From positions 1,054,001 through 1,118,000 of the forward strand of contig NZ_CP079869.1 of assembly GCF_025263265.1 (NCBI RefSeq): 64,000 nt of DNA, written 5' to 3'. The notes beneath the pieces were generated by a model, which saw nothing but the letters and a program-made list of their open reading frames with translations, searched no databases and was not told the origin of the DNA. The stretch is from Mycobacterium sp. SMC-4. GTDB taxonomy: Bacteria; Actinomycetota; Actinomycetes; Mycobacteriales; Mycobacteriaceae. Position 1 is the first letter of the stretch. Every line of letters begins with the position of its first letter. The position numbers and the translations under genes were made by a program. Of this stretch, positions 9,116-18,639 are shown piece by piece.

Positions 9116-9145
9116 ACAGTACTACAGGACCACCTTCAGTACTAT
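9116..9145. promoter_or_regulatory. divergent leaderless promoters with paired AGTACT operator sites
   Basis: On the minus strand TACTGT (9121-9116) stands 7 nt before the dehydrogenase ATG; on the plus strand TACTAT (9140-9145) stands 6 nt before the TetR ATG. Both fit the TANNNT -10 to RTG spacing of mycobacterial leaderless transcripts. Each -10 is overlapped by the palindrome AGTACT (9118-9123 and 9138-9143), 20 bp apart, about two helical turns. The likely reading is one TetR dimer site on each promoter. Confidence 0.6.
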
Positions 9146-9151
9146 CTGGTC

Positions 9152-9730
9152 ATGGTCCGGACTGCTGCGTTCGCCACCCGTCGTCGCACCGAACTGTTCG
9201 ACGCGCTGGTCGAACTGTTCCTGGCCGAGGGATTCGCCCACCTGACCCTCGATGACATCGCAGCCCGGTTGCGGTGTTCGAAATCGACGTTGTACACCCT
9301 GGCCGCCAGCAAGGAGCAGCTCGTCCAGGCAGCCACCGTGCACTTCTTCCGCGCCGCTGCCGACGAGGTGGAGGGTCGGGTCGCCGAGGTCGACGGTGCC
9401 CGCGACCGCATCACCGCCTATCTCACCGCGGTCGGCGCCGCACTGGACCGCGCCTCGGATCAGTTCATGATCGACCTCGACGCGTTCGCGCCGGCCCGGC
9501 AGACCTACGAGCACAACACCGGCATCGCCGCGCGCCGGGTGCAGGAGCTGATTGCCGAAGGTGTTGCGGCAGGAGACTTCCGTGACGTGCACGCCGCGTT
9601 CGCCGCCGACCTCGCGGCGACGGCGATGGTGCGCATCCAGCAGCGGGTGGTACAGCAGAACACCGGGCTCGACGACGCCGCCGCCTACCGCGAACTGGCC
9701 GCCATCCTCACCGGCGGCATGCAGGCCTGA
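9152..9730 (+). CDS. TetR family transcriptional regulator
   Basis: The 192-residue product has the TetR HTH LDDIAARLRCSKSTLYTLAASKEQLV and a C-terminal helical domain. The in-frame ATG at 9035 lies inside the dehydrogenase gene on the other strand; the ATG at 9152 is chosen because it begins MVRTAAFATRRR, a typical basic TetR arm, and sits 6 nt after a -10 box. It probably represses both itself and the divergent acyl-CoA dehydrogenase gene, an inference from the shared promoter. Confidence 0.85.
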   Translation: MVRTAAFATRRRTELFDALVELFLAEGFAHLTLDDIAARLRCSKSTLYTLAASKEQLVQAATVHFFRAAADEVEGRVAEVDGARDRITAYLTAVGAALDRASDQFMIDLDAFAPARQTYEHNTGIAARRVQELIAEGVAAGDFRDVHAAFAADLAATAMVRIQQRVVQQNTGLDDAAAYRELAAILTGGMQA

Positions 9731-9733
9731 CGA

Positions 9734-10774
9734 CTACGGCAGCAGATTGTGCAGCTGCTCGACGAACTCCACGGTCTCGCGCCGCTCGGTGGACAGGGGA
9801 TGCACCAGCAGCGTCGTGACCCCGGCCTCGGCGAAGGCCGCGATCCGCTCCTTGACGTAGGACGCCGGGCCGACCAGCGACACCCGCCGGACCAGATCGT
9901 CGGGGACCGCGTCGATCGCTTCGGCCTTCTTGCCCGCCAGGTACAGGTCCTGGATGTGGTCGGCCACCTCGCCGAAGCCGTAGCGAGTGGCCAGCGAATG
10001 GTAGAAGTTGCGGCCGCGCGCACCCATGCCGCCGATGTAGAGCGCCAATTGCGGTTTCGCCCAGGCCAATCGATCGTCGACGTCATCGCCGATGGCCAGG
10101 CTCGCGCTGACCATCACGTCCAGCGGTCCCAGCGCCGGGTCGCGCCGGGACGCTCCGGAGCGCAGCGCGTCCCCCCAGACCTCGCCGGCCTTCTCGGGGT
10201 AGAAGAAGACCGGCTGCCAGCCCTGGGCGATCTCGGCGGTCAGCTCGACGTTCTTGGGCCCCAGCGCCGCGATGGTGATCGGAATCTGTTCGCGGACAGG
10301 GTGATTGATCAGTTTCAGCGGCTTGCCCAATCCGGTTCCGCGCTCGGCCGGCAGTGGTAGCTGGTAGTACTTGCCCGGGTAGGTCAAGCGCTCGCGACGC
10401 CACACCTGCCGACAGATCTCGACCACTTCACGGGTGCGTCCCAGCGGTGCGTCGAACCCGACACCGTGGAAGCCCTCGATCACCTGGGGGCCGGAGGTGC
10501 CCAATCCGAGCCGGAACCTGCCGCCGCAGACGTAGTCCAGCCCGGCGGCTGTCATCGCCATCAGCGCCGGGGTGCGGGTGTAGATCGGCACCACACCGGT
10601 GCCGAGCTCGATGCGCGACGTGCGCGCTGCCAGGAAGCCGAGTTGGCTGATCGCGTCGTAGGAATACGCCTCGGCCACCAGCGCGAGGTCCACGCCGACC
10701 TTCTCGAGTTCGACGACTTCGTCGACGGCTTCCAGGAAGCCGCCCGCATACCCGAGGAAGATGCCCGTCCGCAT
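9734..10774 (-). CDS. LLM-class (luciferase-like) F420-dependent oxidoreductase
   Basis: The 346-residue product starts with a typical luciferase-like strand MRTGIFLGYAGGF and continues with TSRIELGTGVVPIYTRTPALMA, GRFRLGLGTSG and FHGVGFDAPLGRTREVV, the pattern of mycobacterial F420-dependent monooxygenase/dehydrogenases such as Rv3520c. The frame is open upstream to 11155, but that part is a shadow of the next gene. The ATG at 10774 lies 6 nt after a -10-like TACCTT, suggesting a leaderless message. Substrate is unknown. Confidence 0.88.
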   Translation of the reverse strand: MRTGIFLGYAGGFLEAVDEVVELEKVGVDLALVAEAYSYDAISQLGFLAARTSRIELGTGVVPIYTRTPALMAMTAAGLDYVCGGRFRLGLGTSGPQVIEGFHGVGFDAPLGRTREVVEICRQVWRRERLTYPGKYYQLPLPAERGTGLGKPLKLINHPVREQIPITIAALGPKNVELTAEIAQGWQPVFFYPEKAGEVWGDALRSGASRRDPALGPLDVMVSASLAIGDDVDDRLAWAKPQLALYIGGMGARGRNFYHSLATRYGFGEVADHIQDLYLAGKKAEAIDAVPDDLVRRVSLVGPASYVKERIAAFAEAGVTTLLVHPLSTERRETVEFVEQLHNLLP

Positions 10775-10780
10775 GGGGAC

Positions 10781-10804
10781 AAGGTATACCGCCAACCGGT
10801 TGGT
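10781..10804 (-). promoter_or_regulatory. leaderless promoter with CCAACCGGTTGG palindrome
   Basis: On the minus strand TACCTT (10786-10781) lies 6 nt before the oxidoreductase ATG. A perfect 12-bp palindrome CCAACCGGTTGG (10792-10803) sits just upstream in the -10/-35 spacer, where a TetR-type repressor would block polymerase. Which regulator uses it is not known. Confidence 0.5.
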
Positions 10805-10823
10805 TGGGAGAGGGGGTCCCAGG

Positions 10824-11687
10824 TCAGGGCTTGAGCAGCGCCACGACTTTGTTCTCCAGGTCGACCGGGTCGTCGGAGAACGGGTCCAGCGCCGTCGTGT
10901 TGGGCAAGTCGATGTCCGCGTCGGCGAAGTCGCGGTAGGTTTTGTCGCCGGCGAGCATGAAGCGCAGGTAGCCGCTGAGCAGGGCACGCACCGTGCGCTG
11001 GGTCTTCTTGTCGGCGCCGGGCAGGCCCACCACGGTCGCCAGCCGCCGGCCCTCGACCAGCCCACCGGCCTCCAGCTTGCGGGTGGCACGCAACGTCGCG
11101 GTCTTCCACACCCGCGCGAGCTGCACGGCGTTGGAGCGCAACGACATCGGGTCACCGGGGTCGGCCAGGATCACCCCGGGAACAGTCAGCGACGCGGCGG
11201 GTTGCACCGCTGCCGGGCTGCTGACCGAGGGATACGCCGCGAAAACCGCGGCGATCCGGTCGGGCATCCCGGCTGCGGCGAACACCGCCGCCGAGGCGCC
11301 GAAACCGTGTCCGGCGACACCGAGCTTGCCGGGGTGCACGCTGATGTCGCCGGTCCCCAGTCGCACCCCGGTGATGACGTCCAGGACGGTGCCCAGGTCG
11401 TAGGCCAGATTCAGCACCGAGGGCGCCAGCCCGGTCTCGGTGTTCGGGGCCGCGGCCACGATTCCCCACGACGCCAGATGGTCGAGTGTGTCGTGGTAGC
11501 GGTCTGCGGATGTGACCCAATCGTGAGCGAAGGCCACGCCGGGCAGATTCTTGCCCTCGGCCGGGGTGTAGACCACACCGGGAACACCGGCGAAGGCCAG
11601 GTCACCGCGCAGAACGCGGTGCGGGCCGCGGCGCGTCAACGCCGAATAGAGCTTCTTCAAGCGGGCCACCCGAAGACCGTAACCCAC
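10824..11687 (-). CDS. Rv3438-like alpha/beta hydrolase-fold protein without the usual nucleophile
   Basis: The 287-residue product has the dienelactone-hydrolase-like layout: an early strand ending in FAHDWVTSADRYHDTLDHLASWGIVAAAP, and a nucleophile-elbow position reading LGVAGHGFGASAA. The elbow residue that should be Ser or Cys is Gly (GHGFG), so classical hydrolase chemistry looks impossible unless another residue substitutes. The location immediately upstream of and divergent from glmS matches M. tuberculosis Rv3438. No signal peptide. It may be a binding or structural protein derived from a hydrolase. Confidence 0.75.
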   Translation of the reverse strand: MGYGLRVARLKKLYSALTRRGPHRVLRGDLAFAGVPGVVYTPAEGKNLPGVAFAHDWVTSADRYHDTLDHLASWGIVAAAPNTETGLAPSVLNLAYDLGTVLDVITGVRLGTGDISVHPGKLGVAGHGFGASAAVFAAAGMPDRIAAVFAAYPSVSSPAAVQPAASLTVPGVILADPGDPMSLRSNAVQLARVWKTATLRATRKLEAGGLVEGRRLATVVGLPGADKKTQRTVRALLSGYLRFMLAGDKTYRDFADADIDLPNTTALDPFSDDPVDLENKVVALLKP

Positions 11688-11724
11688 CGGGCGGAAAAGT
11701 CATCCTGCCGTACCCTGGGAGGCT

Positions 11725-13599
11725 ATGTGCGGAATCGTCGGCTACGTCGGGCACCGAGGTGCCTGCGACATTGTCGTCAACGCGCTGCGCCGCATGGAGT
11801 ACCGAGGTTACGACTCGGCCGGCGTTGCGCTGCTCGACGGCCACGGTGGCCTGACCGTCCGTCGCCGGGCGGGTCGGCTGGCCAACTTGGAAGAGGCCAT
11901 CGCCGAGGCCGGGGCCGGCAGTCTGACCGGCTCGGCCGGCCTGGGTCACACTCGCTGGGCCACCCACGGTCGCCCTACCGATCGCAACGCCCACCCGCAC
12001 CGCGACGTCGACGGCAAGGTGGCGGTGGTGCACAACGGCATCATCGAGAACTTCGCGGCGCTGCGCGCCGAACTTGAGACCGCCGGTGTGGAGTTCGCCA
12101 GCGACACCGACACCGAGGTCGCGGTGCACCTGGTGGCCCGCGAATACGCCGGCGGTGAGCACGCCGGCGATTTCGGCGCCGCGGTGCTGGCCGTGCTGCG
12201 TCGCCTCGAGGGCCATTTCACCCTGGTATTCGCCCACGCCGACCAGCCGGGCACCATCGTTGCCGCCCGGCGCAGTACCCCGCTGGTGCTCGGCGTCGGC
12301 GACGGTGAGATGTTCGTCGGCTCCGACGTCGCCGCGTTCATCGAGCACACCCGCGACGCCGTCGAGCTGGGCCAGAACCAGGCCGTGGTGGTGACCGCCG
12401 ACGGGTACCGGATCAGCGACTTCGACGGCAACATCGCCGTGCCGGGACGTGACTACCGAACCTTCCACATCGACTGGGACACCTCGGCCGCCGAGAAGGG
12501 CGGCTACGAGTACTTCATGCTCAAGGAGATCGCCGAGCAGCCCGCCGCGGTGTCGGACACCCTGCTCGGGCACTTCGCCGACAACCGCATCGTGCTCGAC
12601 GAGCAGCGCCTGTCGGATCAGGAGCTGCGCGAGATCGACAAGGTCTTCGTGGTGGCCTGCGGCACCGCGTATCACTCCGGACTGCTGGCCAAGTATGCGA
12701 TCGAGCATTGGACCCGGCTGCCGGTCGAGGTCGAGCTGGCCAGCGAATTCCGTTACCGCGACCCGGTTCTGGACAGTCACACGCTGGTCGTGGCGATCTC
12801 GCAGTCCGGCGAGACCGCCGACACGCTGGAGGCGGTGCGCCACGCCAAGGAGCAGAAGGCCAAGGTGCTCGCCGTCTGCAACACCAACGGCAGTCAGATT
12901 CCGCGCGAGTGCGACGCGGTGCTCTACACCCGCGCCGGCCCGGAGGTCGGTGTCGCCTCGACCAAGACGTTCCTGGCCCAGATTGCCGCCAACTACCTGG
13001 TCGGACTGGCGCTGGCGCAGGCCCGGGGCACCAAATACCCCGACGAGGTGGCCCGCGAATACCACGATCTGGAAGCCATGCCGGATCTGATCGCCCGGGT
13101 CATCGCCGCCGCCGATTCGGTGTCGGAGTTGGCGCAGCGCTTCGCCGGGTCGCAGACCGTGCTGTTCCTCGGACGCCACGTCGGCTACCCGGTGGCGCTG
13201 GAGGGGGCGCTCAAGCTCAAAGAGTTGGCCTACATGCACGCCGAGGGCTTCGCCGCCGGTGAACTCAAGCACGGACCGATCGCACTGATCGAGGACGATC
13301 TGCCGGTGATCGTGGTGATGCCTTCGCCGAAGAACGCCGCAATGCTGCACGCGAAGCTGTTGAGCAACATCCGCGAGATCCAGGCCCGCGGGGCGGTGAC
13401 CATCGTCATCGCCGAGGAGGGCGACGACACTGTGCGCCCCTACGCCGACCATCTGATCGAAATCCCGGCGGTGTCAACGCTGTTCCAGCCGCTGCTGTCG
13501 ACCATCCCGCTGCAGTTCTTCGCCGCCGGGGTGGCCCAGGCCCGCGGGTACGACGTCGACAAGCCGCGCAATCTCGCGAAATCGGTCACCGTCGAGTAG
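11725..13599 (+). CDS. glmS: glutamine-fructose-6-phosphate aminotransferase
   Basis: GlmS makes glucosamine-6-phosphate from fructose-6-phosphate and glutamine, the first step towards UDP-GlcNAc. The 624-residue protein starts MCGIVGYVG, so the N-terminal Cys nucleophile is exposed after Met removal. The glutaminase domain (LGHTRWATHG, VVHNGIIEN) covers residues 1-230, and two SIS sugar-isomerase domains follow (VVACGTAYHSG, ISQSGETADTLEA, EVGVASTKTF, GFAAGELKHGPIALI). A GGGAGG site lies just before the ATG. No glmS ribozyme-like structure is evident in the 37-bp upstream gap. Confidence 0.97.
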   Translation: MCGIVGYVGHRGACDIVVNALRRMEYRGYDSAGVALLDGHGGLTVRRRAGRLANLEEAIAEAGAGSLTGSAGLGHTRWATHGRPTDRNAHPHRDVDGKVAVVHNGIIENFAALRAELETAGVEFASDTDTEVAVHLVAREYAGGEHAGDFGAAVLAVLRRLEGHFTLVFAHADQPGTIVAARRSTPLVLGVGDGEMFVGSDVAAFIEHTRDAVELGQNQAVVVTADGYRISDFDGNIAVPGRDYRTFHIDWDTSAAEKGGYEYFMLKEIAEQPAAVSDTLLGHFADNRIVLDEQRLSDQELREIDKVFVVACGTAYHSGLLAKYAIEHWTRLPVEVELASEFRYRDPVLDSHTLVVAISQSGETADTLEAVRHAKEQKAKVLAVCNTNGSQIPRECDAVLYTRAGPEVGVASTKTFLAQIAANYLVGLALAQARGTKYPDEVAREYHDLEAMPDLIARVIAAADSVSELAQRFAGSQTVLFLGRHVGYPVALEGALKLKELAYMHAEGFAAGELKHGPIALIEDDLPVIVVMPSPKNAAMLHAKLLSNIREIQARGAVTIVIAEEGDDTVRPYADHLIEIPAVSTLFQPLLSTIPLQFFAAGVAQARGYDVDKPRNLAKSVTVE

Positions 13600-14483
13600 T
13601 GGCGAGCAAGGTCGGACAGTTCGTCACTGGCCGGCGCGAGCACTACCTGCGTGCCTACCGCGCCGGCATGGCCGAGCTGCCGACCGTTGACGCCGAAGCC
13701 GACGTCTCGACCTCCTTCGGTCGGGTGCGCACCTATCAGTTTGGTGCACACCATGATTCGACACCGGTGGTGCTGCTGCCCGGGCGTAACGCGGCCACGC
13801 CGATGTGGCGGGCCAACCTCGCCGGCTTGACTGCGCGACGTCGGGTGTACAGCGTGGACCTCCTCGGAGAGGCGGGCCTGAGCGTGCAGACGCGCCCGAT
13901 CACCGGCGCCCAGGATCAGGCGCAGTGGCTCGCCGACACCCTCGGCGGACTCGAGCTCGACCGCGCACACCTGATGGGTGTGTCCATCGGCGGATGGGCC
14001 GCGGCCAATTTCGCGGCCCGGTTCGGGGACCGGGTCGCCTCGCTGGTGCTGCTCGAGCCGGTGAACACCTTCGGGCCGATCCCGTTGCGCACACTGGCGC
14101 TGTCGGCGGTGCTGGTGCTGCCCGGCGTGCCCCAACCGATCCGACGGTGGTTCCTGAGCTGGCTGTCCGGCGGCGCCGATCTCGAGCAGGCGGCACCCGA
14201 GGCCCGGTTGATCGACGCCGCGATGACCGACTTCACCCTGCGACTACCGCCCCCGACGAGAATCACCAACGACCAACTGCGCGCGTTGTCGATGCCGGTG
14301 CTGGCTTTTCTCGGTGGCCGCAGCGTCATGCTGGACGCCGAGCGCGCGGCACGGTGTGCTCAGGAACTACTGCCACACAGCGAAATTCACATCTACCCCG
14401 AGGCTTCTCACGCGATCAACGGCGAGTGCGCTGCCGAGATCGAGCGCCGGGCGGTGGCCTTCTGGGATGCTTGGGCGCCCTGA
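13599..14483 (+). CDS. alpha/beta hydrolase downstream of glmS
   Basis: The 294-residue product has the nucleophile elbow GVSIGG with Ser near 129, a preceding PGRNAATPMWRANLAGL oxyanion region and a late histidine in EASHAINGE. Its GTG start shares one base with the glmS stop codon, so the two are translationally coupled. There is no signal peptide. It resembles carboxylesterases and proline-iminopeptidase-like hydrolases; the substrate is unknown. Coupling to glmS suggests, but does not show, a cell-wall link. Confidence 0.8.
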   Translation: MASKVGQFVTGRREHYLRAYRAGMAELPTVDAEADVSTSFGRVRTYQFGAHHDSTPVVLLPGRNAATPMWRANLAGLTARRRVYSVDLLGEAGLSVQTRPITGAQDQAQWLADTLGGLELDRAHLMGVSIGGWAAANFAARFGDRVASLVLLEPVNTFGPIPLRTLALSAVLVLPGVPQPIRRWFLSWLSGGADLEQAAPEARLIDAAMTDFTLRLPPPTRITNDQLRALSMPVLAFLGGRSVMLDAERAARCAQELLPHSEIHIYPEASHAINGECAAEIERRAVAFWDAWAP

Positions 14484-14487
14484 GCGA

Positions 14488-15540
<1,053 letters not shown>

Positions 15541-15565
15541 GGGTGCAAAGACCTCGTTCGTCTCT

Positions 15566-16381
15566 CTAGTACTTGACCGCGCCACCGCTGATGCCCTGCA
15601 CCAGACGTCGTTGGATGAAGAAGCTGGCCACCACCACCGGGATGATGGCGATCATGATCGCCGCGCTCATCGCACCGATCTGCACGCCCCGGAACGTGTT
15701 GAAGTTCGAGATCGCCACCGGCAGGATGGCAGCGTTGCCGGGGGCCAGGATCAGTCCGTAGAACATGTCGTTCCACGACAGCGTGAACCCGAAGATCCCC
15801 GCAGCACCGATACCCGGGTACACCTGCGGCAACACCACCAGCCGAAACGCCTGCCAGCGGGTGAACCCGTCGACGCGGGCCTGCTCCTCCAACGATGACG
15901 GGACCGCTTCGAAGAAGCCGATCAGAAACCAGGTCACCAGGGGCAGAACGAAACTCAGGTGGGCGAAGATCACCGGGGCCAGCGTGTCGGTCATCCGCAG
16001 GGCCTGTGCCATCGTCAGGAACGGGAAGACCATCACCGCGGGCGGCACGACCTGTGCGGCCAACATGCCGAAGCGGGTCAGTGAACCCCCGGCGCGGAAC
16101 TTGGCAATGACGTAGGCGCCCATGCTGCCCACCACCAGGCTCACGGTGACCGTGGTGAGCCCGACGACCAGGCTGCGCCCGGCCGCGGCCAGGATCCCCG
16201 ACTCCAGCACCGACTGCCAGTTCTGCATCGTCGGGCGGAAGACGAACAGGAACGGCTCGGACATCTGCGCTGGGGTCTTGAGGCTCGCCAGCGCCACCCA
16301 CACGATCGGGAACAGCACGAACAGGAATGTGGCGGTCAGGACAGCGATCCGGAGGATCTCCAGCCGGCGGGGGCGGGTCAT
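15566..16381 (-). CDS. ABC sugar transporter permease (MalG/UgpE type)
   Basis: The 271-residue membrane protein has about six transmembrane segments and the EAA-type loop LEEQARVDGFTRWQAFRLVVLPQ that contacts the ATPase. The start overlaps the upstream permease stop by 4 nt (ATGA). Continuing the frame upstream to 16756 would run through the other permease gene and is rejected. With the neighbouring permease it forms the membrane channel of the importer. Confidence 0.9.
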   Translation of the reverse strand: MTRPRRLEILRIAVLTATFLFVLFPIVWVALASLKTPAQMSEPFLFVFRPTMQNWQSVLESGILAAAGRSLVVGLTTVTVSLVVGSMGAYVIAKFRAGGSLTRFGMLAAQVVPPAVMVFPFLTMAQALRMTDTLAPVIFAHLSFVLPLVTWFLIGFFEAVPSSLEEQARVDGFTRWQAFRLVVLPQVYPGIGAAGIFGFTLSWNDMFYGLILAPGNAAILPVAISNFNTFRGVQIGAMSAAIMIAIIPVVVASFFIQRRLVQGISGGAVKY

Positions 16382-17229
16382 CGGGCCCTGCTTCTTTCCA
16401 TCGTGCGGAATGCCACCACGATCAGCGCGAGCACCAGCACGAGCACGATGAACGCCATCGCACTGGCCCCGGCGAGCCGGAAGAATTGGATGCCCTCCAG
16501 ATACATGAAGTACTGCAGGGTTTCGGTTTCGGTGCCGGGTCCACCGCGGGTGGTGGCGTAGACGTACTCGAACACCCGTAGCGCGTCGAGCCCGCGCAGC
16601 AGCACGGCCACCGTCAGCACCGGCGCCAGCATCGGGATCAGCACCCGGCGCAGCAGATAGAGCGGACCCGCGCCGTCCACCCGGGCCGCCTCCAGGGGTT
16701 GCTTGGGCATCGACTCCAGGCCGGCCAGGATGAGCAGCACCATGAACGGCGTCCACTGCCAGACGTCGATGAATGCCAGGGTGAGAAGCGCACGGCCGGA
16801 ACCGAAGAAGTCGTAGTCGGTGCCGATGGCGTGCAGCAATGCCGGCACCGCGCCGATCTGGTCGTTGAGCAGGAACCGGAAGATCAACCCGACCGCGATG
16901 GGGGTGATGAACATCGGAGCCAGCACGATCGCGCGGGCCAGGTCCTTGGCCCAGCGCTGCTGATACAACGCCAGCGCGATCGCGAAACCCAGCACCAGTT
17001 CCAGGCTGACCGCGACCAGCACGTAGGTTGCGGTGGTGCCGAACGCATCCCAGAACGCGGCATTGGTCAGTGCGTCGGCGAAGTTGGCGGCACCGACGAA
17101 ATCAGGCGTGCCGCGATCGGTGAGCCGGTAGTCGGTGACCGACAGGTACAGCGCGTAGCAGAGCGGGAATCCGACGGCCACCCCGAACAGAGTCAGCAGC
17201 GGCACCAGCATGCCGTAGGTGAATCTCAT
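16378..17229 (-). CDS. ABC sugar transporter permease (MalF/UgpA type)
   Basis: The 283-residue product has six predicted transmembrane segments and the EAA motif LEAARVDGAGPLYLLRRVLIP. Segments such as YALYLSVTDYRL near the first membrane helix are typical of MalF/UgpA-type permeases of carbohydrate importers. It lies between the binding-protein gene and the second permease, with a 4-nt overlap on the downstream side. Confidence 0.9.
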   Translation of the reverse strand: MRFTYGMLVPLLTLFGVAVGFPLCYALYLSVTDYRLTDRGTPDFVGAANFADALTNAAFWDAFGTTATYVLVAVSLELVLGFAIALALYQQRWAKDLARAIVLAPMFITPIAVGLIFRFLLNDQIGAVPALLHAIGTDYDFFGSGRALLTLAFIDVWQWTPFMVLLILAGLESMPKQPLEAARVDGAGPLYLLRRVLIPMLAPVLTVAVLLRGLDALRVFEYVYATTRGGPGTETETLQYFMYLEGIQFFRLAGASAMAFIVLVLVLALIVVAFRTMERSRAR

Positions 17230-17269
17230 CGCGGTTCCGCTACCGGCGCGGCCGCCGGATTCCCCTGGC

Positions 17270-18592
17270 TCACTGCTGGATCCGCTCCGCTGCGGCCTGG
17301 GCGTCGCGCAAGGCGTCGGCGACGCTCTTGTTGCCGGCCACCGCCTCGTTGAGTTCGGTGCCCACGGCCTGGATCATCTCCTCACCGCCGGTGCCCTGGG
17401 TGAGCGGGGCCGCGTCGGCCAGGATCTCACCGACCGTTTGGTAGTACTGCTCGCCGTATCCGTCGGCCAGCACCGTGGCGTCGGTCAGCGAACCCTGCCG
17501 GATGACCGCGCCGCCCTGGGCGACGCGTTGGGCGTCGACGTCGGGGGAGGTCACCCAGGACACGAATGCCCATGCCGCGTCCGGGGCTGCCGAGTTCGCC
17601 GGGATGGCCCAGCTCCACGAGCCCAGCGCGGACTTGCCGCCTGGGATCGGGGCCAGCGCGAACTGTCCGGCCCGCTCGCCGGAGGCGCCCGCCGGGTCGT
17701 TGAGTGCGGGCAGGTTCCAGTTGTAGCCGACCATGCTCGCGGCCTGACCGCTCGACACCGACCGGAATGCCTCGTCGAAAGCCCAGTTCAGGCTGTTGGG
17801 CGGGGCTGCGGTGCGGTAGGTCTCGATGTAGGCATCCAGCGCGCGGGCGGCCTGCTCGGTGTCCAGTGTGGGTTTGCCGTCAGCGTCATAGATCGACCCG
17901 CCCGCGGCGAACAGCCAGTTGGCCCACTCCTCGAAGACCTTGTAACCCCGCTGTGGCTGCATCGCGATCCCTGCGCGGCCATCGGTGTTGAGCCGCTGAG
18001 ATGTGGCGACCAGCGCGTCGAGGTCGGCGGGTACCTGCTGGCCGGCCTCGGCCAGGTCGCCTGTGTTGTAGATGTAGCCCAGCGCGTAGTTGTAGAACGG
18101 TACGCCGTAGGTGGTGCCGTCGACGTCGGTGATGTCGGTCAGCGACGGGAAGAAGTCATCGGGACGGTAGTCCGGGGTTGATTCGATGCGTGCGTCCAGC
18201 GGCTCCAGGAACCCGGCGGTGGCGAAGTCGTCCATCCACGGGTTGTCCACCACGATCAGGTCGTAGGCGGGTTGGGCCGATTGGAACGACGACACCAGCC
18301 GGTCGCGCATCTGGTCGAACGTCATGGTCTCGATGTTGATCGCGATGTCGGGGTACTTCTCGTTGAACCTACCGACCAGACCTTCGACGATGTCGGTGTC
18401 GGGCACGTTCTCCATCAGGACCCGGACGGTGGCCGAGGTGTCGGTGGGGATCTCGCCGAGGCCGGAGGACTCCTGCTGCTCGGAGCCGCCGCTGCCGGCG
18501 CACCCGGCGATACTGAGGCAGGCGGCCAGCGTCAACGCCGCCCAGGCCATCGGCCGTTTCGCGGGCCGACGGCCAAACATCGGAATTTTCAT
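17270..18592 (-). CDS. extracellular solute-binding lipoprotein of the sugar/polyol importer
   Basis: The 440-residue product begins with a basic N-region and the lipobox LSIAGCAG, so it should be anchored outside the membrane by a lipidated Cys. The mature part is a type 1 carbohydrate-binding protein (family of MalE/UgpB), with features such as VVDNPWMDDFATAGFLEPLD and FVSWVTSPDVDAQR. It precedes two permease genes and an ATPase. The adjoining dehydrogenase and kinase suggest a pentitol or similar polyol as ligand, which is inference. Confidence 0.9.
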   Translation of the reverse strand: MKIPMFGRRPAKRPMAWAALTLAACLSIAGCAGSGGSEQQESSGLGEIPTDTSATVRVLMENVPDTDIVEGLVGRFNEKYPDIAINIETMTFDQMRDRLVSSFQSAQPAYDLIVVDNPWMDDFATAGFLEPLDARIESTPDYRPDDFFPSLTDITDVDGTTYGVPFYNYALGYIYNTGDLAEAGQQVPADLDALVATSQRLNTDGRAGIAMQPQRGYKVFEEWANWLFAAGGSIYDADGKPTLDTEQAARALDAYIETYRTAAPPNSLNWAFDEAFRSVSSGQAASMVGYNWNLPALNDPAGASGERAGQFALAPIPGGKSALGSWSWAIPANSAAPDAAWAFVSWVTSPDVDAQRVAQGGAVIRQGSLTDATVLADGYGEQYYQTVGEILADAAPLTQGTGGEEMIQAVGTELNEAVAGNKSVADALRDAQAAAERIQQ

Positions 18593-18639
18593 GGTTTCTC
18601 ACTTCCATCTCTCGGTGGTTGGATCGAGCCCGGCACGGC

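Noticed and set aside
10775..11155. N-terminal extension of the F420-type oxidoreductase frame
   Set aside because: The extra 127 codons are Arg/Pro/Ser-rich and lie on the shadow of the Rv3438-like gene; the luciferase-like fold begins at 10774.
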